A stretch of DNA of 64,000 nucleotides from Cunninghamia lanceolata. Taxonomy: Eukaryota; Streptophyta; Pinopsida; Cupressales; Cupressaceae. Positions 1-12,700 of this stretch are shown here, in pieces. Position 1 is the stretch's first letter; each line of letters opens with the position of its first letter. The stretch spans positions 1,054,001-1,118,000 of the forward strand of contig BSBN01000040.1 of the NCBI GenBank assembly GCA_027924645.1, read 5' to 3'. The notes under the pieces were generated by a model, which made no database searches, was not told the origin of the DNA, and was given only the letters and a program-made list of their open reading frames with translations. Made by a program: the position numbers and the translations under genes.

Positions 1-3000
1 TTCTATTCTTTTCAGAGGTTCAAATAGATCAGAGATTTGAGAGAGAGAATTCTATAATCTTCTTCACCAAGCCAAACTAAATTGAAAGAAAAGTTTGAGA
101 AATCGCTTAACACAGAGAGAAGACAACAACGAAGTTTCAGAGGCTACAGACAAGGTAGATGGTAATTGCCTAGTAGAGAGAGGCATCAAATGAAGTTTAG
201 CAGAGAATCATAGCAAGGTAGAGATTAGAAGAACGTTTCATTTTATATTTTATGTTTTCCTATTGATCACAACAAAGGCCGTATGACAGTAATAACTATA
301 GGAAAATGTATACAATGGACTTGTCTGTAAATGACAATCCCTTGATGATTATGGTGTGATAGAGGGTTCGACCGCTTCACCCTCAGCGCCTATGCTTCCA
401 ATAGAAAACAAGTAAAATAATTGTTTTATACAAGCACGAAGAGTCGATTAGATTCTATACATGTTGTATAGATAGAGATTGTTGAAATTTGTAGAAATAC
501 TCTAACAGTTTAGGCAGAGTTTTAGAATAGAACAAAATCTCTAAATAAAATTTTAACAATGGATTAGCTTCTTTAGGAATCAATCTATTATTTTAAAAGA
601 GACACACTCTTCCTATCCTTTGACAGAGCTAAGAAATACATTGGTGAAATTTTCCTTAAAGAGAGGGAGAAAGAATTTGAAAAGAAATAAATGATCAAGT
701 TAAGCATGCGTGCATCGATGAAGAGTTAGACATAGGGTTAGAAATGTTTCTATTTTCTTTTTGAATGATTAACAAAAGTTGAGCGCAAGTATAGACACCG
801 TGTTTCAAGTAAAAGTTTGAAAAAAAGATTCTTAAACTCAAGCTTAGATCTTATAGTGAGTAACTATAGGGTATACAATTGATACATAGTATTTCACTCT
901 AGAAATGATGTGCTCTTCCAAATGGGCAAAAGAGGTTGAAGAAAAGGCTGCCCTCATAATGATGGAGAAAGAGATTACCCAATGGTTGCCACAAATGGCC
1001 ATCTTCAAAATGATAACTTTAGGTGATAAATAAATGAATTTGTCTCTCACAGAGACATTTTCTAGGAAGGGTATAATAGATAAAGATGACAATGCAGAGA
1101 AGGCTCAGAGAGGAGTAGTTCCAGGTGGAGACTAAAATACCCAAATGGATGATTCAAAATGTAAATTACAAGAACCTTCTGGTGACAGAAAGACAACACA
1201 TGATAAAGGCAAAAACAATTATGGTCTAAGATATTCAGGTAACAGAGAAGAGACCAAAAGAGAGTATCATGCACCGAGCTTCAACTAATTCATAACAACA
1301 TTGACATACCCGAATTAACCTTGATCCTTCGGAGTAGTATCCTATAGTTCTCCTTATCCCGCTTTCCTCCAAAACTTGTCCCCAAGCTCCTTTCCCCCAA
1401 ATTTTTCTGTTTTCTTTTCTTCCCCCTCTCTCTGAAATCCTTCCCCCTCAAATAATTCCCCCAAATTGCAAAAATAGACAAAGATGAATAATTTCCCACT
1501 TCCCGCATCCATTATTCAGAATCCACTATCTCACTAAAATAGATGTAATACATTTTCTTCCTCCAGAGAGATTCTCAAATCAAAGAATTTATTCACAACA
1601 ACCACACAACAATAAATTATTAACTAATAAAAGATAATATCTTTCAAGCTAAACAAGATACAGATTTAATAAATCATACAATTCAAACAATAAATATAAT
1701 ATTAATCACTAATGACTATTATCATTATTATTAATTATTAAAGCTATTAATTTAATTCTTAATTAAAATATTTTTCATTATTTTCTAATTTACATTATTA
1801 ATTAATATTTAAATAAATATCATTATATCAAGACCTATTATTTTTGCTACAATAATCATTAATGCATTTCCAAAATACACATTGGCTAAAACCAAAACTC
1901 GACAATAACGCTACATACCACATAACGACTATACCCGAGGTAAGGACCATAGAGTGACATCAAGACCCACGACCACAAACTAAAACAGAGATCGACCTGG
2001 GGAACCCCATGTTATCTCCCATCCACATTATCCATTGGTATAAGGGCACACTCAGACCTGCTTAGCCAGGTGGAGTCAATGCCCAATACCCGTAACCTGT
2101 GTCAAAACGATAGGTTGTATACAAACATATGCATATATATCAAACACACAGAGTTAGGGAATCACAGCGTAGTAGGTTGCTCAAAATGAGTAATAGTACA
2201 CCGTCCCTTCTCCAAAGCATGACAATAACATAATCTTTTCTATTTAACAATTAGATAACATTCAATCACATAAAGCATAGTAACATTATTCTGCATAATC
2301 AATTAACTATTAACTTAATCATGTCAAAACATAACATAAACTGTAATATCAATAACGTCATCTTAAAACTCATAACACATGTCAAAACTACATCAGTCAA
2401 ACATAGTCCATCATGAACAAAATAAGCATAAACCAGAAGTTTAACAACCAAATGTCTCAAAACTATTTAAGTGCAATAGAAAAACTATCCACTATCAAAA
2501 GCCAACAATGAGGGGCATTACAAAAAAGGTTGTGGAGGTTAAAAATAGATTGGAAGAGTGATTTAAAGTGGGCCCAAAACAAGTAGTGTAATCTTTTTGT
2601 AGGTGGTCTTGATAGTTATTTCTTGTCATTCTCTATCTACTTCAATAGTTAAACTTTTTTATACATTCCAAAAAGAAAAGGTGCACCAAATACAAATACT
2701 ACAAGGTTTAGCCAATTTTAAATTCTTTATACAAAATCTATGGAAAAATTCATTAAAAATTAAGATATGAAAATAACACAAGAAACAAAAAAATGATAAT
2801 CATGGTTAGCGCATGACCAATACTATGGAATAATAAATAATTTATACATTTTTAGAAGAGGCAAATTAATTATAATATGGATGGTGATTTATTCAATTCT
2901 CTTTATTTTTACTTCTTTCTATTTGTATATTTAGCTAAGGAAAAGACTTAATCCATCTAATGTATACCAAAATAATGTAAATGCAAATGGACATGGCCAA

Positions 3001-3486
3001 GTTGCTGAAGATGTTGTAAATGAAATGGAAGTATAAATAGTAGCATTTTGTATAAAAATGACTTGAAAAATGTGAGAAGGAACCACACCCAACATGCTAC
3101 TTATGATTAAATGAAATTAGTACATAACATTTTTATGGATAGGCATGGGATGAGTTTGTTTGACGGTGTGTCTCCTAGTGCATTAAATGTCTCGTCCCTT
3201 TCTAATTTTTCAAGATAAAATGGATCAAGCCCACCTACCTTTTTGCATATTATGTAACACACATCTTTTTTTTCCTCTCAAATACTTTATATTTAAGAAG
3301 AAGTTTAGATTTCTATACCTTATTCTATGTAAATTTCAATTGACATAACCATTGTGCGTCCTTCTAGTGCAAGTGCTAGTATATATAATCTCTATTAATT
3401 TTTGTGTGAAAAGAGCTCTGTGTAAACAACTATAGCTCCATTATGTGAGAATATTCCTACTTTTTTTTTTCTATTTGTCTCCTTCA
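1..3486. other. AT-rich left flank, no gene recognised; probably ends in decayed 5' LTR of copia A
   Basis: No coding region is supported here; short open stretches on both strands have no recognisable motifs. About 1500-1860 is very AT-rich. About 1900-2240 is richer in GC and low in stops but matches nothing I know. The right edge probably holds the decayed 5' LTR of element A: a CA at 3485-3486 lies two bases before a primer-binding-site-like sequence, and a TATA-like run (about 3380-3386) lies about 100 bp upstream. I could not find a matching 3' LTR near 61.3-64 kb, so the LTR start is not given. Confidence 0.5.
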
Positions 3487-3488
3487 TC

Positions 3489-3501
3489 TAGTATCAAAGC
3501 C
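3489..3501 (+). promoter_or_regulatory. Primer binding site of copia A (initiator-Met tRNA type)
   Basis: TAGTATCAAAGCC differs by two substitutions from TGGTATCAGAGC, the usual iMet-tRNA primer site of plant copia elements, plus one flanking base. It lies just after a terminal CA and just before the gag start at 3507. Confidence 0.7.
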
Positions 3502-3506
3502 AAGTA

Positions 3507-4440
3507 ATGGCATCTTCTTCTCACATAAGTCTTACAAATCCCCAAATTCCTCAATTTATTGGCAAGAACTATGACTATTGGTCAATCACAATGAAGGATT
3601 TGTTTAGTTATCAATATATATGGGAGCTTGTGGAGAATAGTTTCTTGAACCTACAGATGCAACACCATACAATACATAGAAAAAGGATTCCAAGGCTCTC
3701 TTCTACATCTTTTAGGAAATGCATGGAAGTATTTTCCTAAGGGGTACAGTAGAAAAAAATCAATGTAAGCATGGGACATCCTTCAAACTACACATCAAGG
3801 AATGGCTAAGGTAAAAACTACAAAGTTGCAAATGCTGAGAAGATATTTTGAAACTATGTCTATGAAGGAATCTGAATCTGTAGATTCAATTTTTACCCAC
3901 GTTATTAGACTATTTAGTCACATCAAATCTCATGCTAAGACTCTTGAAGACAAGAGAGTAGTAGAAAAGATTTTGAGGAGCATACCCACAAAGTTTGAGT
4001 CTATTGTTGTGGATATAGAAGAGATAATAAATTGTTATAGTTTTTTGTAGATGAGTTTCATGCATTTTTGGCTTCTCATGAGCAAAGTATAAGTCATTAA
4101 TCTATCTCATCTTTGGAGCATGCTTTCAACTCACAATTTTTAGTTAGTCATGGTAGAGGTAGAGGGAGATCTAACTAAAGAGGTAGGGGAAAAAATACAT
4201 CAAGAGGTGGAAGAACCAGTCCAACAAATTCAAGTGGAAGAGGCAACAACCAAAATCAACATCACAGTCAATCTCATGGTCGAAGGTATGAAAAGTCTAA
4301 ATAAAAATTATGGTCAAATTATGCATATGAATGTAGAAAAAGGACAATTAATTTTTAGCAAGAAAAGTGAAAACTTTTCTAAATAAAATCAAAATAAGAG
4401 TAGTATGTTTTTGCCATGCAATGATGCTTAGGAAGGTCCA
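3507..4440 (+). pseudogene. Copia A gag (decayed)
   Basis: Gag would form the cytoplasmic virus-like particle. The start at 3507 follows the primer site by only a few bases. Residues 1-35 resemble the N-terminal region of copia Gag (a YDYWSITMKDLF-type motif). A second open stretch at 3802-4050 matches the UBN2-type Gag body (FETMSMKESESV, then IKSHAKTLEDKRVVEKILRSIP-like sequence). About 4150-4386 is a charged, glutamine-rich tail where the zinc knuckle is expected, but no intact CCHC is visible. Stops at 3738 and 4048 and frame changes break it. Confidence 0.75.
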
Positions 4441-4520
4441 AAAGATGTTTGGTTTCTAGATTCAATATGTAGTAATTGAACAAGATAGGAAATTTATAAA
4501 TTTTCACCAATTTGGACAAG
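4441..4520 (+). pseudogene. Copia A protease fragment
   Basis: The translation reads DVWFLDSICSN, matching the copia protease start (WxxDSGxSxH) with the Gly replaced, followed by a stop. The region is cut at 4520 by solo LTR C and resumes at 5632. TSD ACAAG (4516-4520) marks the insertion. Confidence 0.65.
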
Positions 4521-5626
4521 TGATGTAGAGGAAGGACTCAACTTGACACATTCTCAATCATTGACCCAATGCAATTGATGCAAACATGCAATTTTTTCAT
4601 CCTAGACAACTAGGTCCTGAACCCTAATGGCATTCAAGTAAAGGAAACCAAAATGGGGCATGATAACATTCATTTATGTACTCCTCCTACATTGAAATTG
4701 ATGACTCTCAATCATTCATGACACAAACCCTTGCTGTCACAATCTCTCTCACACATCTGATGACCTATGTCACCAGGTGCATATAGAAATACATTCAACA
4801 AGGAAAGAAATAACATAATACCAACTATACCCTGACCTATACAGACCCCTAACAACACCACACAGTGATTCCCAAATCCAACATCATCAAACTATGCATA
4901 GAATTACTAAAACAATTGAGCAAATTAAGGTTTTAGGACCGTCCCCTATAGATCTGCATACACAGTCTTGAATAATTTTTTCACACGTTCAAATTAAACC
5001 CCATCCTTTTGTAGAGATGTGGATGGAATCAAGATAGAGGTTTCCACCAAGTTTCATCAATTTTGAATGGTGGAAACCTTGTCCATGGAATTATTTTGCT
5101 TGCTAGAAACCCTAGGTAGGGTTTTAGACAATTTTCACAAAAATAGTGATAACTTTCACAAAACCTAATGAAATTTTATCAAACTAAAAGCATTAGAAAG
5201 GTGACATCATCCTTCAACTTTTCCAGTCACTTTTTGGACTGTACCAACCATACTAGTCAGTATAATGCAAAGTATAGTCTGATTTCATAGAAAAAATGCA
5301 CAAGAAACATGCAAAATGAAAGATTTTCATTCAAACTTGTCTTCCACCACCTTGGAGCATGTGCAATTTCCATTTACAATGAATTCCCATCAATTTACAA
5401 CTTCCAAAACTGACCGTTAACTTCCCCTAACCACAAATGCAAGTTTATGTCCCAGTTTTGTACTTTTTGTACTAAAATGACACTTTTTACAATATTTTGC
5501 CCCTAATCATCAAAATTGGTCTTGAATAACCCTAAATGGTCTCACATGACCTTATTTTACTCAAAACAACCTAAATCAACCCCAAAACTAAACAACCTAT
5601 GCACCCAATAGGATGCTCCTGCATCA
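4521..5626. mobile_element. Solo LTR C (1,106 bp) inside copia A
   Basis: The insert begins TGATG and ends CATCA, perfect inverted ends, and is flanked by ACAAG at 4516-4520 and 5627-5631. Removing it restores the copia A protease region. It has no coding region, no primer binding site and no internal repeat of its own ends, so a solo LTR left by LTR-LTR recombination fits best. A short non-autonomous LTR element is less likely. The family is not recognised. Confidence 0.8.
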
Positions 5627-5631
5627 ACAAG

Positions 5632-6684
5632 TCAGTAAAATCATGTTACTTTGGGAAATGATAATAGAGTGTCAGTCATGGGAAAGGTAATGTCAATATT
5701 CTAACTAAGAAGGGGGAGAAAAAGATTATTTTAGATGTTTACTTTGTTCTTAGTTTAAATCATAACTTAATGAGTATTGGAAATCTTGTTTAGAAGGGGT
5801 GTAGAGTGTTTTTCAAAAACAAAGAATGAATGTGTGATTTTGGACCAATTTCCAAGAAATCAACTTATAGAAAAAGTTTAAATGACCAACAATAGAATGT
5901 TTCCATTGAGGTTGAAACTAGATTTGACAGTTGAATTTCCTCAAGTAGTCTCACCTTCATCCCAATAAGATATCACTTAGACAATACCTCATCAAGTGCA
6001 AAGTTTTTTAGAATTTTCACAGAAAAATCCCACTTAAGTTTTTGATGAAGCAATACCACAGGAAGCATTTCAATTAGAAATGAAAGATGAGAATTGGCTT
6101 TGGCACTTATGATTTGGACACTTGAATTTTGGAGGTCTAAATTTTCTACACAGGAAAAATATGGTATGAGATTTACCACTGATAGAAAAACTAGATAGAA
6201 TATGCGAAGGGCACATTTTAGGAAAGTAACATAGAGTCATTCCCAACTAACAAGTTAGTTAGAGAAAAGGAACCATTAAATATTGTTTACTCTAATTTGT
6301 GTGTACCAATCTAGACACCTTTAGTTACTGGATGTTTTTAATTTTTGACATTCATTGATGACTGCACCAGAAAAACACAAGTGTATTTCCTAAAACATAT
6401 GAATGATGTTTTCAAGATTTTTCAACAATTAATAGATCTAACTGAGAAGCAAAGTGGACATTATATCAATTTTCTGAGAACAAATAGAGGTGGAGAATAT
6501 ATCTCAAATTTTTTACTAAATTTTTGCAAGGATCATGGAATTCACAAGCAATTTACTACTAGGTACACACCTCAGCAGAATGGTGTGTCAGAGAGAAATA
6601 ATAGAACAACCATGGACATGACTAGGAGTATGTTGAAGGTTAAACATTTTCCAAATGATTATTAGGAAGAGGTTGTAGCATGTG
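5632..6684 (+). pseudogene. Copia A protease tail, pre-integrase and integrase N-terminal part (decayed)
   Basis: After insert C the frame resumes with a beta-rich protease tail (similar to GKGNVNILTKKGEKKIILDVYF) and a LSHNLMSIGNL-like stretch. Around 6090-6180 there is a GAG_pre-integrase remnant (LWHL, FGHLNFGGL). From 6345 to 6665 a 106-residue open stretch is the integrase core: TFIDDCTRKTQVYFLK with catalytic Asp, TNRGGEYIS in place of TDxGGEF (second Asp changed to Asn), and YTPQQNGVSERNNRT with catalytic Glu. It is interrupted at 6684 by element B and continues at 32570. Confidence 0.85.
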
Positions 6685-7097
6685 TGTTAGGACTAAGGTG
6701 CCATCAACCTTGTGAATCCTATGTAATTAATTACTCCTAATATTGTTTGTAAATCACCCATAAGGGATGAAAGGTTTCACTAGCAGCGATCTTGTTTTAG
6801 CCACCTGTTTATATACAGACTCCATCGCTAATTCGTCTGCGACGGGGGGTCACAGGGGGGGTTCCTCATATTTGAAGATAATACAACTTGGAGCCTCTTT
6901 TCTTGGTCAATTTTTTTACCTGAAAGGGTTTTCTCCATGTTACATACTGTGTTATGTGTTCAATTTTTAATGCATGTTATTTTTGTGTAGTGGGTTTTAT
7001 TTCTTTTGCAATCTCCATTTATTCTACATTGTTTAGAGAACATAAATAAGGTTTGAATTAGATTTCCATTGTGTGGTTTGCACCTTCATTTCTAACA
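6685..7097 (+). repeat. 5' LTR of copia B (413 bp, internally deleted)
   Basis: Matches 31948-32569 from TGTTAGGA to CTAACA but lacks about 210 bp. At about 6857 a run of G joins directly to TCATATTTGAAG, which in the 3' copy lies about 210 bp further on. A TTTATATA run near 6808-6815 may be TATA-like. Confidence 0.92.
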
Positions 7098-7099
7098 TT

Positions 7100-7111
7100 T
7101 GGTATCAGAGC
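7100..7111 (+). promoter_or_regulatory. Primer binding site of copia B (iMet tRNA)
   Basis: TGGTATCAGAGC lies two bases after the 5' LTR end, the exact plant copia initiator-Met primer site. Confidence 0.93.
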
Positions 7112-7203
7112 TTGGCTAGTTTTGATTCTTTGGTGGTAGTGTGAAGGTTTTTTACCTATAGTGGGAGATTTGGTTGTTTGTTTACAGTTCTTGTTTAGAT
7201 ATC

Positions 7204-8199
7204 ATGGCTTCATCCAATGTTGCTTTTACCTCTCAGTTGGACATTGAAAAGTTCAATGGCATGGGGTATGAATTGTGGAAACTCAAAATGGAGGATTTGC
7301 TAGAGGAAAGAAACTAGCGGTTGGCTATTACAAAAGAGAAGAAACCTGATGATTTTGCCCCTGATGAGTGGGAAAGACTAGATAAAAGGGTATGAGGTAC
7401 AATCTAGTTGTCTTGTTTATTTTGTTCTATTGAATGTTGAGATTGATAAGTCTTTACAGAGCTTGTGGAAGCATCTAGGTGAAATCTACCAAGCCAATGG
7501 TATGGTAAATAAGATTTATTTAAAGCATAAGTTATTTTCCATGAAAATGAAAGAAGGTGAATTGGTTGCAGAGCATTTGAATTCGTTTAATTTGTTATTG
7601 AGTCAACTAGCATCTATAGATGTTGAGGTGAATGAGGAAGATAAATGTATATTCCTTCTCTGTTCTTTGCTTGAGTCATGAAAGAATGTTATTTTGGCCA
7701 TCATTACTAACCTGACAAATCCAAAGTTGGATGCTCTTGTTTTAGTTCTACTATCATATGAATTGAGGAAGAAAAGTTTAGATAGTTTAGGGGATGCTCT
7801 TAGTGTCAGGGGAAGGTCTATGGAAAGAGGATAAAAAGGAGATCAAAAGCAGTCTAAAGACAAGTCTAAGGGTCATTCTAAGACTCTTGGAAAGAAGAAA
7901 AGAGTCAAGTGTTGGAACTGTGGAAATAGAGGACATGTGAAAAAGGAATGTAGAAACCTGAAGAAACAATGGGATTCCGCTAAATTGATAAGTCTTCAAA
8001 TGCAGATGATCATGTTTTATTTTCTGCATGTAATGTTGTTTCTCATGATCATTGGTTGGTTTACTCAAGATGCTCATACCACATGACCGCACATAAAAAA
8101 TGGTTTTCCACATATGAAGAGTATGCTAGAGGAAATGTGTACCTAGGGGAAAACTCTACATATCCTATTGTTGGACGGGAGAAGGTAATGTTGTGTTTC
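7204..8199 (+). pseudogene. Copia B gag and start of protease (decayed)
   Basis: The ATG at 7204 opens a typical copia Gag (MASSNVAFTSQLDIEKFNG, then YELWKLKMEDLL). The Gag body follows (LWKHLGEIYQANGMVNKIYLKHKLFSMKM at about 7460-7560). A zinc knuckle, CWNCGNRGHVKKEC, is intact at 7910-7951 (CX2CX4HX4C). Downstream is the protease start (HWLVYSRCSYHMTAHKKWF), in which the expected catalytic DSG is replaced by YSR. Stops near 7316, 7394, 7679 and 7832 and a frame change near 7430 kill it. The reading is cut at 8199 by element F (TSD GTTTC) and resumes at 26287. Confidence 0.88.
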
Positions 8200-8463
8200 T
8201 GTTGTTCTCAAAATCAGCTACGCTCGTTTTTGTAGACAACCCCACGAAACTTGTCTGTTTCGTGAATCTACATTCTAAGATCGCAAATCGAGACAAGATT
8301 CCCTTAGTCTCGTGCGAAGTCATTTCACATTCTAAATTCATCTGCGACATTCCCTTGAACTGATTTCTCGATATCCGCGAGGATCGTTTAAGTCGTAAAC
8401 TGGTTAAAAGGTCAATTATTGTTATTTTTTAGGTGTTGGCCAAATTTTTGTTTTATCATGTAA

Positions 8464-9484
8464 GGGCGGCCCAATCACCCGCTATTACATGTTGCATTTT
8501 TGTTTGATATGTAATGGCGGCCCAATCACCTGCCGTTACATATAAGTGTTAATCCTCCCTGCCGAAACGGCCGAAACACCCGCTCCGACAAGATCTCCAG
8601 ATCTTTCAACTGAAGTGACATTAATGATCACTCGTGCCAGGTCTTAATGGTTCAAATTTGATCTTTTAAATATGATGTTTAACTCATTGTCTCTCATCAT
8701 TTTCTCTATTCAAAACCTTCCCAGTTGATTATCGATTCCTCCCTCGAACCGTTGATCACGCCAACAGTTGGACTCAAACGAATCTCAAGTGGCTATCTTC
8801 GCGTATAGGGTTTTTTCCTTCCTAAACAGGTGAGTTCGTTAAAAATCTTTCTAGGGTTTCTCTAAATGATTATCAGTAGTCTTGTTGTTTCAAATTTATC
8901 ACTTATTTTATTGCATTTCTATTTTGGTCATTTTTGATTCAGTCTTTTGTGTGTCGAGTCTTAGATTTTCTGTGGTTTATTCGTGCCCAAGGTTTTAGGA
9001 TTAATGAGTGAAGTCTTTAGCCCAAACACAGACCAAGTTCTAGTCAGTAAAAATGCCGACGAAGCATCTGATGAAGTTTTTAGTGTTCGGCGGCAAAATC
9101 ACCCGCCCTTACACAGAAGACTTGTTCATACCATATGTAGTGGCAGCTTTTATCGCCGACCAAACACTACAAAAACTGGTGTCTCACATGCGGTGTCAGT
9201 GGGAACCGCCGCTCAAGTGTTCAACCTCAAGTTTTCATTCAAATGCAATGGCGGCGTTTTCACCTGCCCCTACACCAAAACTCATTTTTACTTCCCTGCC
9301 GGAGCGGCCAAAACACTCGCCTGAGCAGTTGAGATTTTCAACTTGTCGCTTGCGATAGCGGTAATTTTGACCGCTCGAACATGTTCACCAAAAAACTTCG
9401 AAAATACATGCAGCAGCAGTGTTTTTCACCGCCTTTACACATGAAGTCTCTCCCAACTTGCAAGGGCGGCCAAATCACCCGCCC
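8464..9484. repeat. Array of GC-rich quasi-palindromic motifs in F 5' LTR U3
   Basis: A degenerate motif close to GGCGGCCAAATCACCCGCC recurs at about 8464, 8516, 8563, 9089, 9247, 9298 and 9464. The ends (GGCGG and CCGCC) are inverted copies. The motif stands out against AT-rich surroundings. The 3' LTR repeats the array (about 20598-21690) with one additional copy near 21494. Confidence 0.75.
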
Positions 9485-9730
9485 AAGCACATTTTCTTGA
9501 TTTTTCCCTAAACATTGGAAAATTCATTTTTCAAAACCAAAAGCCCGCTTTCGCCTCCACCTTGATTTGCGCACTCAAGCCCTTTAAACGCATGCTTTCC
9601 CGTCCATGATCGCCAAAATGCAGTTGACCCAGTTTATCCAATTTTTCCCCTAACTGCGAGATCATGGCCTTTTGCAGTTCTTAATCAGCGTTCGTGGTGG
9701 TGTTCAAATTCACAGTTCTCTCCAGAACTC

Positions 9731-12700
9731 ATGTCAGAATCATCTCCGTCAAAGTCCAGAGCCATGAAGTACAAGTACCAGGGTGTCTTTCCGGTAACGG
9801 CAGTGCAGTCGAACGTTGATGAAATCAGAGACATGGAAATTGGGCACGTAGACATGGCCGAGTTCATAGATAGAACTAAACAAGCAAATCCCTCCAAGCA
9901 TATGCAGAAAATCATTGACAACAGTATTCATTTGGTCGCATCATTTCCGGTCAGTGCACATAATCTTGAATTTGTTCTACAAGTGGCTAGCCACTACAAT
10001 AGAGACACTAGAGCTGTGACGGACTCACAGGGAAGTGTTATCATGAGATTGGATGCAGAATTCATGGATAAAATCTTCGTGTGTCCACCAATTGAAAATG
10101 TCAGGCAGATTGATTTTGCTCAGGGTCAACAAGACTATGACAATGACTTGGAATTTGCTAGAAGGCACATAAACAGCAAATGGTTGAAGATTCCTAGGGC
10201 AACTTTGACCAGATGGCCAAAAGATCTTCACATGAGTGATTTTGTGGAGGAAGTGTGTGATTTGATTACTCTCTTGAGTCGCATCAGAGGACTCCCTTCT
10301 GCTTCCAAATTCCAGGACTGGATGTACACCTACATCAAGATGATTCTACAAGGTAACCACAAGATATTCTGGGGTGAACAGATCAGAAATGCTTTGCACG
10401 AGCAATTGGTAAGGGTCAATACTAACTTCAAATTTTACATGACCTCTTACCTTGTCTACGCTGCTGCAAGCATGAGGAACTTTCCAGGTTTAACCCAAGT
10501 AGGGGATAGGAGATTGGTCCCAGTGTATGAATACTACCCCCAAATCACTTTGAAGGGGTCAATTCATCATTTCAGAAGAGTCAATGATGCATTCTTCTCA
10601 GTTTTCATGTGCTTATGGGATGGTGAACTGGTTCAAAAAAGAGTTTCTGATGAAGCATGGCAGGTTGTAAATTCTTTTGGTTGTTTATTCTTACAATTTC
10701 CCACCTTCACATATCTTCAGGTAGGATATTATCCTAGTTACCCTTACATGCTGCCATGGTATCCCACCGATCGCATTGTTCTTATGGAGCTTTGCAGACA
10801 ACTGATTGTGGTACACAACAAACAGATGGAGCTTAAGAAGTCAGGGATAAAGTTTCCCATTGAAATTGGGAGGTATTTAGTTTAGTCTGCCAACAAAGCA
10901 AAGATAATTGACTCCGAGTTGCAGTTGGTCACCATGAAGACCTACAAGAAAAGAAATCATTTTGACTTCAGAAGGGTTCAAGATAAAATCAAGAGGAAGT
11001 CAAATTTTCATGAGCCAATGGTCGAAGACATATGGGCAGATCTCAAGACTCAAAATGAGGTCAGAAAACTAGATTTCTGCAGGCTTCATCTGAGCCAAAT
11101 TGAAGAACTAGGACTAGCTGATATTCCAGATGGAATGGAGGATGATGGGGATGTCCTAGATCACAAATATGAGGTAGAGAATGTTGAGGCTTCACCTCTC
11201 CCAGAGGTGAAATGGTCAATCAAGGAGGAGACATCTATTAGAAAAAGATTCCAACTAATACTGGCAAACACCAATCTGTGGTTGGAAAGTAAGGGAATTA
11301 AGTTGAAAGAGTTCCTGACAGGGTCCGAAGAGGGAACACAGGAGCAAACATGTAAGAAGGTGGAAAACCAGACTAAGAATAGGAGTGACACCCCTTCCTC
11401 CTCCAAGGTACATAAACCAAAGATCAAATTTGTATCCAAGGGAGGAAAGAAGAAGGAAACCACAGAGGCTTTTGATGCCACTAAGTCAGATGTTGAAGAC
11501 ACCAATGATGATCAGATGGAAATTGAAGATGTTGAGACTGAAGAACAAAATGTTCAAAGGTCTAAGACAAAGGCATCTGATGAAGTTGAACAAGGTGAAG
11601 ATGAAGATATAGAGGTAGAGCGACTTGATGGTTCCCCTCAGACTCCTGTGAAAGACCTTCCTTCCAAGACACAAGTTCTTACACCTACTCCTCATGTTCC
11701 ATTTTCTGATGGTTTGCCAGCAATTTCAAATGATCCTCTTTCTCCTATTTTTGTTGTTTCTTCAGACAATACTCCTCCGTCCATGAAAACTAGCTTTGGA
11801 ACTATTTTTGATTGTTCTGGTTCCATTCCAAGCTTATCTTCCCCATCTTTTGATATTGGGGAACAGACTGTCTTAGAGAACCTTCTGGATGCTTCACAAA
11901 AGGTTGTTGACACGGGTGTTGTGTTTACCAACACAAGTCCAATTGTCACTATCACTGGCACGAATATAGATATAGCTAAGCAAGTAGTGAATCCCCCTCC
12001 AGCTGTTGATGCATCTATACTTCCTCCATGGCTATCTACCTATACTCCAAAGAGGAAGAAGCAAGCCACCTCACCTGATGAGATTGACATTGAAAAGCTG
12101 TTGCCCGTGAAAGCAAAAAACCTAAAGAAGAGGCCTAAGACTATTTCTAGGCTGGTCACTGAAAAGGGAATCAGATATGCCGAAATTGCCAAACCTCCTG
12201 AAGATGCCACGATTGATACTTTTGACATGAGCAGTTATGTCATCTCAAGGGTGGAACTTGGTAAAGTGACTCATGAGGGTGTCAAAGCAGATTTCTAGAC
12301 CACTTCCAATACCCTACTTGAAAAGTATGATGAAGCCAAGAGGGAGAAGGAGCAATACAAAGCAAAAGCAGAACAATTGGCTGCTATCCTTCAGAAAATA
12401 GTGAAGTCATCAGAAATAGTAGAACCAATCGCAGTGACAGTGGAAGATCCCCTAATACAGAAGGTTGAAAAAGCCCAAGCCAGAGGCAAGATAGTGGGGG
12501 ATGTAGTGGAGCGGTTGTTGGCTCAAGGACGAGTTCTGTTGAAAATCGCTGTGGAAAGAAAGGAGAAAATGGACAAAGCTAAAGCGGAGCTGGACAATTT
12601 GGTAGATCTACTTTCACAAGAGCTACAAGATCAAGAAGAGAGCCTAGAAGAGTGGATAGATATGAAGAAGATCAAGATAAAGAATCTGATCACCATTGGG

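Noticed and set aside
8983..9358. Overlapping 113- and 101-codon frames in F's U3 (again at 21178-21549)
   Set aside because: They overlap in different frames across the GC-rich motif array, are not consistent between the two LTRs, and have no motifs. GC-rich composition explains the lack of stops.
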